Positions 15,069-21,199 of a DNA stretch of 21,199 nt are shown piece after piece. The translations under genes and the position numbers were made by a program. The DNA is taken from assembly GCF_035515275.1 (NCBI RefSeq), contig NZ_DATJBQ010000060.1, positions 1-21,199 on the forward strand, in the 5' to 3' direction. The stretch comes from Pusillimonas sp035515275 (GTDB lineage: Bacteria; Pseudomonadota; Gammaproteobacteria; Burkholderiales; Burkholderiaceae_B). The notes under the pieces are model-generated. The model did no database searches, was not told where the DNA came from, and saw only the letters and a program-made list of their open reading frames with translations. Numbering within the stretch: position 1 is the first letter of the stretch; each line of letters begins with the position of its first letter.

Positions 15069-16202
15069 ATGATGCGGGGCGACACCACCAATTTCCGCGA
15101 GCTGTTTCTTGGCGATCTTCCATTGTTGGACGTTCGTGCGCCCATAGAGTTTCATAAAGGTGCGTTTCCGCAAGCGGTAAATTTGCCGCTTATGACGGAT
15201 GCTGAGAGGCACGAGGTGGGCATTCGTTATAAACGGCAAGGGCAGGCGGCCGCCCTTGCTCTGGGTCACAGTCTGGTGGCTGACGAAGTCAGGGCCGCGC
15301 GTCTTGCGGGATGGATGGCATTTGCGGCGGCCAACCCGAAGGGTTACGTATATTGCTTTCGGGGGGGGCTGCGCTCGAGCATTGTTCAGCAATGGCTGAA
15401 TGAAGCTGGGGTGGCTTACCCTAAAGTGGCGGGTGGCTACAAGGCCATGCGTCAATTCTTGATCGACCAACTGGAGCAGGCGGCGGCCGAATGCAAATTA
15501 ATGGTGCTGGGCGGCATGACCGGTACGGGTAAGACCGATGTGCTGCAGCAAGTGCCGTATGGTTTGGATCTGGAGGGGCACGCCCACCATCGGGGCTCAA
15601 GCTTTGGCAAGCACGCCCTTGGCCAGCCGGTACAGATCGATTTCGAAAACCGCCTGTCGATAGATATTCTCAAGAAAAGGGCAGCGGGGTACGAAGGCCT
15701 GGTGCTCGAGGACGAAAGCCGCATGATCGGAAGTTGCAGTCTGCCCCTGCCGCTGTATCAGGCCATGCAACACGCGCCCATTGTTTGGCTTGAAGACAGC
15801 TTCGATCAAAGAGTCGAACGCATTTTGCGCGATTACGTGGTTGATTTGTGTGCCGAGTACACCGGGTTGTTTGGTGAAGATGCCGGCTTTGAGCAATTCG
15901 CTCAGCGGCTGCGGTGTAGCCTGGACAAACTCGTTCGGCGCCTGGGCGCAGAGAGGCATCAGCGCCTGGCGGCATTGATGGATGCCGCGCTATTGAGTCA
16001 ATCACGTAGGGGTGCCATTGACGCACACCGCGCCTGGATTTCAGCGCTGTTAAGCGAGTACTACGACCCCATGTACGTGTATCAGCGCGGTCTGAAAGCC
16101 TCGCGCATCGTGCTGGTCGGCAGCCGGCACGAGGTGCTGCAGGCCTTGCGGGAAAACGCCTTGCCTGCCTGGCATCGCGCCCCTAACCGCTCTGTGTCGT
16201 AG
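15069..16202 (+). CDS. mnmH: tRNA 2-selenouridine synthase
   Basis: MnmH (SelU/YbbB) replaces sulfur by selenium at the wobble 2-thiouridine of certain tRNAs, through a geranylated intermediate, using selenophosphate. The 377 residues have an N-terminal rhodanese domain (LLDVRAPIEF at 19-28, catalytic Cys96 in VYCFRGGLRS) and a C-terminal P-loop domain (GGMTGTGKT, 148-156). The shared blocks LEDESRMIGS and EYYDPMY are present. I start it at ATG 15069, next to a second ATG at 15072. An ATG at 15021 is in frame but adds residues not seen in E. coli MnmH. selD is not in the window. It ends 9 bases before the end of the convergent panE-like gene. Confidence 0.93.
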   Translation: MMRGDTTNFRELFLGDLPLLDVRAPIEFHKGAFPQAVNLPLMTDAERHEVGIRYKRQGQAAALALGHSLVADEVRAARLAGWMAFAAANPKGYVYCFRGGLRSSIVQQWLNEAGVAYPKVAGGYKAMRQFLIDQLEQAAAECKLMVLGGMTGTGKTDVLQQVPYGLDLEGHAHHRGSSFGKHALGQPVQIDFENRLSIDILKKRAAGYEGLVLEDESRMIGSCSLPLPLYQAMQHAPIVWLEDSFDQRVERILRDYVVDLCAEYTGLFGEDAGFEQFAQRLRCSLDKLVRRLGAERHQRLAALMDAALLSQSRRGAIDAHRAWISALLSEYYDPMYVYQRGLKASRIVLVGSRHEVLQALRENALPAWHRAPNRSVS

Positions 16203-16211
16203 TTCTTGCCT

Positions 16212-17132
16212 CTAGTGGTTCAATTTGGCGCTGTATGTTTGCAGGACGGCATTGGCCACGGCCAGCATGGGGCATGCCACCCCTTCTGCTTGGGCACGAG
16301 CGAGCATGTCGCCCACCAGGTGGTCCCCTTCAATGGGCAAGCCCGCACGCATGTCCCGGTACATCGACGAGTTGAAGTCGGAGTTCGGGTTGGTCAGGGC
16401 ACGTTCAAAGCCCGCAACGGCCTGGGGGTGCATGGGGTGGCCGGCCGCCTGTGCGGTTTCGACGCACTCGCGTAGCAATTGCACAGCAATGGCGCCGCCC
16501 GCCTTGCTGCGCATGTACTCGCCCACAGTGCCCTGCAACAGGCAGTTGGCTGCGCCCAACGCAGCCATGCGGCAGAATTTGTCCCACATGTCGTCGATGA
16601 TGTGGTCGCTTAGCTCGACATCAATACCCGCGTCCGACAGTAGTTTCCATGCGGCCTGCGCCTTGGCTCGCTGGCCGGCGCTGCGCGCGCCTATTGTCAG
16701 GCTGCTATAGGCGTTGCTGACCTGAATGCGGGTGGGCGAGGCCAGCGTGGCAACGGTTTTGGCAATGCCGCCCAAAACCCGTTCGGACCCAAAGGCCTGA
16801 TCCAGCCGATCGAGGTGGCGCAAGCCGTTCAGCAATGGAAGCAGATGGGTTGCCGGGCCAACGGCAGGGCCGATGTCCTTGATGACGCTTTCAAGCGCGG
16901 GCGCCTTGCTGGCAAGGATGATGAGGTCGTAGTCGGAGGTGAGCTGCTCGGCCGTGACCGTATTGGGCTGAAATGCAATGGCCGCCGTGGGCAGCTCGAG
17001 TGTGAGGCCTTGGGCGTCGATCAAGGCTTTGCGCGGGACACGCAGTAAAAAACTGACGTTGGCACCGCGTTGATGCAAATGCGCGCCAAACAGGCCGCCA
17101 ACCGCGCCGGCGCCGACAACTAGAACTCTCAT
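16212..17132 (-). CDS. panE: 2-dehydropantoate 2-reductase family protein (PanE/ApbA)
   Basis: 306-residue NADPH-dependent reductase of the ketopantoate reductase fold; PanE makes pantoate for coenzyme A. The Rossmann motif GAGAVG (7-12) opens the protein. ILASKA (Lys76), LLNG (Asn102) and MWDKF (Lys185) fit the positions of the family's binding and catalytic residues. The family includes several paralogues with other 2-oxo-acid substrates, so the pantothenate role is not certain; no other pan genes are near. Start ATG 17132 has AAGGG some 11 bases upstream, a long spacing; a TTG at 17165 is in frame. The 121-base gap upstream separates it from the hydroxylase genes. Confidence 0.8.
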   Translation of the reverse strand: MRVLVVGAGAVGGLFGAHLHQRGANVSFLLRVPRKALIDAQGLTLELPTAAIAFQPNTVTAEQLTSDYDLIILASKAPALESVIKDIGPAVGPATHLLPLLNGLRHLDRLDQAFGSERVLGGIAKTVATLASPTRIQVSNAYSSLTIGARSAGQRAKAQAAWKLLSDAGIDVELSDHIIDDMWDKFCRMAALGAANCLLQGTVGEYMRSKAGGAIAVQLLRECVETAQAAGHPMHPQAVAGFERALTNPNSDFNSSMYRDMRAGLPIEGDHLVGDMLARAQAEGVACPMLAVANAVLQTYSAKLNH

Positions 17133-17253
17133 TTCTGTTACACCCTTTGTACTTGCAAGCCACAATGATACGGCAGATGAAAGGCAACTTTACGCGAGCG
17201 GCCGCACTGAACCGAATGCGGCGGGCAGCTTGCAACTACAAGCGCAGCAGAAG

Positions 17254-19383
17254 CTACAACAGCTTGTCCAAAGTAATGGGCAGTTTGCGCACGCGTTTGC
17301 CGGTGGCATGAAAGACCGCATTGGCGATGGCGGCTGCGGCCCCCACGATGCCGATCTCGCCAACGCCTTTGACCCCTAAGGGGCTGACCATACCGTCGGG
17401 TTCATCGACAAAAATAACGTCCATATCGTGCACGTCGGCATGACAGGGTATGTGGTACTGCGCCAGGTTGTGGTTCATGATGCGGCCCAGGCGATGATCG
17501 AAAAGGGCTTCTTCATGCAAGGCCATGCCCAGGCCCATGACCATGCCGCCTAAAATCTGGCTGGTGGCTGTCTTTGGGTTGATGATGCGTCCGGCAGCCA
17601 CAGCGCCCAACATGCGGGTCACGCGTACCACTCCCAATTGCTCATCGACCCGCACCTCGGCAAACATGGCCGCGTGTGTGTTGCGGGCCTTGCCGTCGTT
17701 TCCGGGTGGTTCAACAACGGCCGAGGCCTGGATCGTGTCCGGGTGCACTTTCGCCGCCAGTTGCGCCAGCGCAGTGTCGCCCACTGCGCCACCGGCCAGT
17801 ACTTGCAGTTCTTCGGCCAGGCTCTTGCAGGCGCGATGAACCGCAGCACCGACCGACGCAGCCATGGCTGAGCCGCCGGCAATGGGCGACTCAGGCAGAT
17901 CGGACTCGCCAATTTCCACCCGTATGCGCTCCAGGGGCAGGTCCAGGGCACCTGCAGCGATTTGCGCCAGGATGGTATAGGTGCCCGTGCCGATGTCGGT
18001 GGCGGCTGTTCTGACACTGACCGTACCGTCAGCGTTCAGCGCTGCCGTCGCCCTTGCGTGCAGCACCAGGGCTTCCCATATGCCGGTCGCCACGCCATAG
18101 CCGATCAGCTCTTTGCCTTGGCGCATCGAGCGGGGGTCATGCCGGCGCTTGTACCACCCAAATCGCGCAGCGCCGATTTCGTAGGCACGCTTCAATGCTT
18201 TGCTGGTGTAGGGGCGCCCGGTTATCCCGTCGTTTTCAGATTGATTCATCATTCGCAAGACTAATGGGTCCATGCCGTTGGCATAGGCCAATTCGTCCAG
18301 TGCGATCTCCAGCAGGTTTACGCCGGTAGCCGCGCCGGGAGCACGCATATTGCCGGGTGTGGGTGTGTCCATGGGTGCCACACCGTAGTCGAGCCGCAAG
18401 TTGTCGCACCCATACGCGATGGCACCCCACTTCAGCAGGTTTTCGGAATAAGTCTGGACGCGTGCCGTGCTGGTGGTGGCGTGTATGTCCATGGCCGTGA
18501 GGCACCCGCGAGTATCGCAGGCCAGTCGTACCGCCTGCACTGCCGAAGGCCTGTGCACGTGCGTGAACATCTGTTGACGCGTCAACACCACCCGCACAGA
18601 GCGTTTAACGAGCAGGGCGGCCAGCATAGCCAAATAGGCCTGGTATTCAGGGCGCAGGCCTGAGCCGAAGGCGCCTCCCACGTGATGATTGATGACCTTG
18701 ATCGTGTCGGTATCCAGTCCGAAAGCCTTGGCCAGTTGCTGCTGCGCGTTCTGCGAGCCCTGGTTCTTGTCGTACACCACATATCCGCCGTCGTGCAGAT
18801 GCACCGTAGTGGCGTGCATTTCCATGGGGTTGTGGTGCTCCATGGCCAACTCATAACGGTTCTCGATTCGCGCGGCGGCCTCGGCAAGTGCGGCCTCGAC
18901 CTTGCCTCGATGCAAGTTGCCCGGCACTTTCGTTTCCGGGGTGAACCGTTGTGCAAGCGCCGTTTCAAGGCGGGTGTTGTGGGGCTCCGTTTCGTATTCA
19001 GCACGTACCAGCATGGCCCCTGTGCGTGCCGCTTCGAAGGTTTCGGCAATGACCAGGGCGATAGGCTGGCCGTTGTAAGCAATGACGTCGTCGCGCAGGA
19101 CCGGGAAGACAGACTGGGAGATGGAGGCCTCGCCGTTGTGCTGCTCGTACCAGGGCACATGCGGACGGTTCTCGTGGGTCAGTACCTCGACGACGCCGGC
19201 GACACGCCTGGCCTGGTCCTGGTGCAGCGTTCGTATGCGGCCGCGTGTTACATCGGCGCTAACCACCACGCCGTACAGCAGGCCCTGTGGCTGGAACTCT
19301 GCCGCGTATCGTGCGCGGCCCGTCACTTTAGCCACGCCGTCGATACGATTTAGCGGGGTGCCTATACCTGGTCTGAGGCTCAT
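17254..19383 (-). CDS. Molybdopterin-binding subunit of a PaoC/xanthine dehydrogenase-type hydroxylase
   Basis: Large catalytic subunit (709 residues) of the xanthine oxidase family, which hydroxylates aldehydes or N-heterocycles at a molybdenum centre. The start ATG 19383 has CAGGAG upstream, overlaps the FAD-subunit stop as ATGA, and is followed by GTPLNRIDGVAKVTG, the usual first block. Cofactor contacts visible are GGAFGSG, NMRAPGA and GGSAMAASVGAA. Catalytic Glu676 is in GVKGVGEIG near the C-terminus. Length and sequence are closest to E. coli PaoC (aldehyde oxidase) among proteins I recall. The in-frame stretch upstream of 19383 is only antisense-like read-through over the FAD gene. No XdhC/PaoD-type maturation gene follows. 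Confidence 0.9.
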   Translation of the reverse strand: MSLRPGIGTPLNRIDGVAKVTGRARYAAEFQPQGLLYGVVVSADVTRGRIRTLHQDQARRVAGVVEVLTHENRPHVPWYEQHNGEASISQSVFPVLRDDVIAYNGQPIALVIAETFEAARTGAMLVRAEYETEPHNTRLETALAQRFTPETKVPGNLHRGKVEAALAEAAARIENRYELAMEHHNPMEMHATTVHLHDGGYVVYDKNQGSQNAQQQLAKAFGLDTDTIKVINHHVGGAFGSGLRPEYQAYLAMLAALLVKRSVRVVLTRQQMFTHVHRPSAVQAVRLACDTRGCLTAMDIHATTSTARVQTYSENLLKWGAIAYGCDNLRLDYGVAPMDTPTPGNMRAPGAATGVNLLEIALDELAYANGMDPLVLRMMNQSENDGITGRPYTSKALKRAYEIGAARFGWYKRRHDPRSMRQGKELIGYGVATGIWEALVLHARATAALNADGTVSVRTAATDIGTGTYTILAQIAAGALDLPLERIRVEIGESDLPESPIAGGSAMAASVGAAVHRACKSLAEELQVLAGGAVGDTALAQLAAKVHPDTIQASAVVEPPGNDGKARNTHAAMFAEVRVDEQLGVVRVTRMLGAVAAGRIINPKTATSQILGGMVMGLGMALHEEALFDHRLGRIMNHNLAQYHIPCHADVHDMDVIFVDEPDGMVSPLGVKGVGEIGIVGAAAAIANAVFHATGKRVRKLPITLDKLL

Positions 19384-20410
19384 GAGTTGCTCCTGGGCGA
19401 CGGAACGCGTTTGTTTACTTGCGATTGTGGCGTCCGACCAGCGGCTTGGGCCAGAGCGCGTCGAATGGCCCGGTGTGCAAGTTCGATCTTGAATCGGTTG
19501 TCGCCCTGGCTGGAAGCATCGCGCAGCAATACATCGGCAACCTGCGCGAACGTCCGTTGTCCGGGAGAGTGACCGAGCAGCAGGGCTTCGGCCTGGGCCA
19601 GCCGCCAGGGTTTGTGGGCCACCCCGCCCAATGCAATGCGCGCCTCGGTGATTCGGCCGGCATTGTTCAGATTCATCGCAGCCGCCACCGACACCAAGGC
19701 AAACGCGAACGAGAGGCGGTCTCGGATCTTCAGATAACTGTAATGCGCGGCGAAGCCCTGCGCAGGCAGTTCGACATTCAAAATAAGCTCGCCGTTGCGC
19801 AAAGTGTTGTCGTGCTGCGGGGCGTCGCCCGGTAAACGATGAAACTCTAAAAAGGGAATGCTGCGGCTGCCGTCCGGTCCGATGACGTTGACCGTGGCGT
19901 CCAGCGCCGCCAGCGCAACGCACATGTCGGAAGGATGAACGGCAATGCAGTGTTCGCTTGCGCCCAGAACGGCATGGATGCGGGTGGCGCCGCCGATGGC
20001 AGTGCAGCCCGTGCCCGGCTCGCGTTTATTGCAGGGGGTGGCAGTATCGTAAAAATAATAGCAACGCGTGCGCTGCATCAGGTTGCCGCCGGTTGTGGCC
20101 ATATTGCGTAGCTGCGGGCTGGCTCCCGCCATCAGGGCGTCGGCCAACAGAGGGTAGCGGGCTTTTATTTCCGGGTGGGCGGCCAAGTCGGCGTTGCGCA
20201 TCAGGGCTCCGATGCGCAAGCCCCCGTTGGGCAAAGGCTCGAGCGTGTCCAGGCCCAGATGGTTGATGTCGACTAGGCGCTGGGGGCGCGCCACGTTCTC
20301 TTTCATCAGATCGAGCAGGTTGGTGCCCCCGGCGATAAAGCAGGCCCCCTCGCTCGCGGCCTGCACGGCCTGGTCGATACTGGTGGCGCGTTCATAGCTG
20401 AACGGATGCA

Positions 20411-20411
<1 letters not shown>
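19380..20411 (-). CDS. FAD-binding subunit with an extra four-Cys [4Fe-4S] insert (PaoB-type)
   Basis: 343-residue middle subunit of the hydroxylase, passing electrons from the iron-sulfur subunit to an acceptor. FIAGGTNLLDLMK (25-37) and TTGGNLMQRTR (106-116) bind FAD. Four cysteines at 117, 127, 136 and 155 (RCYYF, PCNKR, GTGCTA, EHCIA) match the insert that binds a [4Fe-4S] cluster in E. coli PaoB and in 4-hydroxybenzoyl-CoA reductase relatives; ordinary xanthine dehydrogenase FAD subunits lack this set. Start ATG 20411 shares one base with the stop of the 2Fe-2S gene (TAATG), so translation is coupled. Confidence 0.9.
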
Positions 20412-20899
<488 letters not shown>

Positions 20900-20924
20900 G
20901 GCTTCCTCCTGATGGACGCTCAAT

Positions 20925-20940
20925 TTGTAATGTTGTAATG
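20925..20940. repeat. Perfect 8-base tandem repeat in the hydroxylase operon leader
   Basis: TTGTAATG occurs twice in direct succession, 26 bases upstream of the proposed TTG start of the 2Fe-2S gene. It lies in the 92-base gap between two same-strand genes, where a promoter or operator would be expected. TTGCTG and TTACAA on the minus strand, 17 bases apart, are a poor promoter candidate that overlaps it. Confidence 0.45.
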
Positions 20941-20991
20941 TCAGACACAGCAATTGGCGTGCCACCTTCGAGGCCGTAGCGGCAGCAGGCG

Positions 20992-21199
20992 TCAGGGCGC
21001 ATCAATAGGATGGGCCTTTCGAAACCCAACCGCCAGCCGGTTCCAGACGTTGATGCCGGCAATGGCCAGACTGATCTTGGTCACATCGGCGGGCGAAAAA
21101 TGCTTGCAGATGGCCTGGAAGTCAGCGTCGGGCGCGCGGGTTTCAGCGACCAGGGTCAGCGCGTCGGTCCACGCCAGCACGGCTCGCTCCTCAGATCGG
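20992..21199 (-). CDS. Carboxymuconolactone decarboxylase (AhpD-like) family protein, partial
   Basis: The C-terminal 68 or so residues; the frame is open to the window edge, reading RSEERAVLAWTDALTLV at the cut. That segment, the following helix with FSPADVTKISLAI, and the closing NVWNRLAVGFR are typical of this all-helical family, which includes alkylhydroperoxidase AhpD-type proteins. The CxxC redox pair, if present, would lie in the missing part. The GTG at 21180 is inside the conserved block, so it is not the start. It is 92 bases upstream of the hydroxylase operon on the same strand. Confidence 0.8.
   Translation of the reverse strand, partial: RSEERAVLAWTDALTLVAETRAPDADFQAICKHFSPADVTKISLAIAGINVWNRLAVGFRKAHPIDAP

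Noticed and set aside
19384..19923. N-terminal extension of the molybdopterin subunit
   Set aside because: It overlaps the FAD subunit on the same strand in another frame. ATG 19383 has a ribosome site and starts exactly at the conserved first block.

Overview
The window looks like ordinary chromosome from a GC-rich betaproteobacterium, most likely Burkholderiales (Alcaligenaceae-like: Bordetella, Pusillimonas and relatives). This rests on remembered family resemblance of ParE, ParC, Rho and GdhA, on the trxA-rho gene order and on codon use. No search was run. I see no phage, insertion sequence, CRISPR array, rRNA or tRNA.

Left part (1-7851): the tail of an unidentified + strand gene converges on a minus-strand set, trxA then rho then gdhA (thioredoxin, Rho, NADP-type glutamate dehydrogenase). 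A likely bidirectional terminator lies between them. A 322-base divergent region separates trxA from parE-parC, the two subunits of topoisomerase IV.

Middle part (7852-14328, all + strand): after parC comes a 216-base gap with three tandem 22-base repeats. It is followed by a ferredoxin-flavin reductase, a DadA-type D-amino acid dehydrogenase, a UgpB-type periplasmic binding protein without permease genes, and a Nu-class glutathione transferase. The last three are spaced by 4 and 7 bases and are probably one operon. A phytoene-desaturase-like flavoprotein and slyX follow.

Right part (14329-21199): a small DUF2784 membrane protein (minus) stands back to back with mnmH (+), the tRNA 2-selenouridine synthase. 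mnmH converges on a ketopantoate-reductase-family gene (minus). Upstream of that is a tightly coupled minus-strand trio (2Fe-2S, FAD and molybdopterin subunits) of a molybdenum hydroxylase. Its FAD subunit carries the extra four-cysteine insert of the E. coli PaoABC aldehyde oxidase, but its small subunit has no Tat signal, so a cytoplasmic enzyme is predicted. A carboxymuconolactone-decarboxylase-family gene runs off the right edge.

I did not find a clearly new defence or mobile system. The less explained items are the 22-base repeat array upstream of the flavin reductase, the dadA/binding-protein/GST operon without a transporter, the structured and C-rich leader of rho, and the apparently cytoplasmic PaoABC-like enzyme without a local maturation factor.
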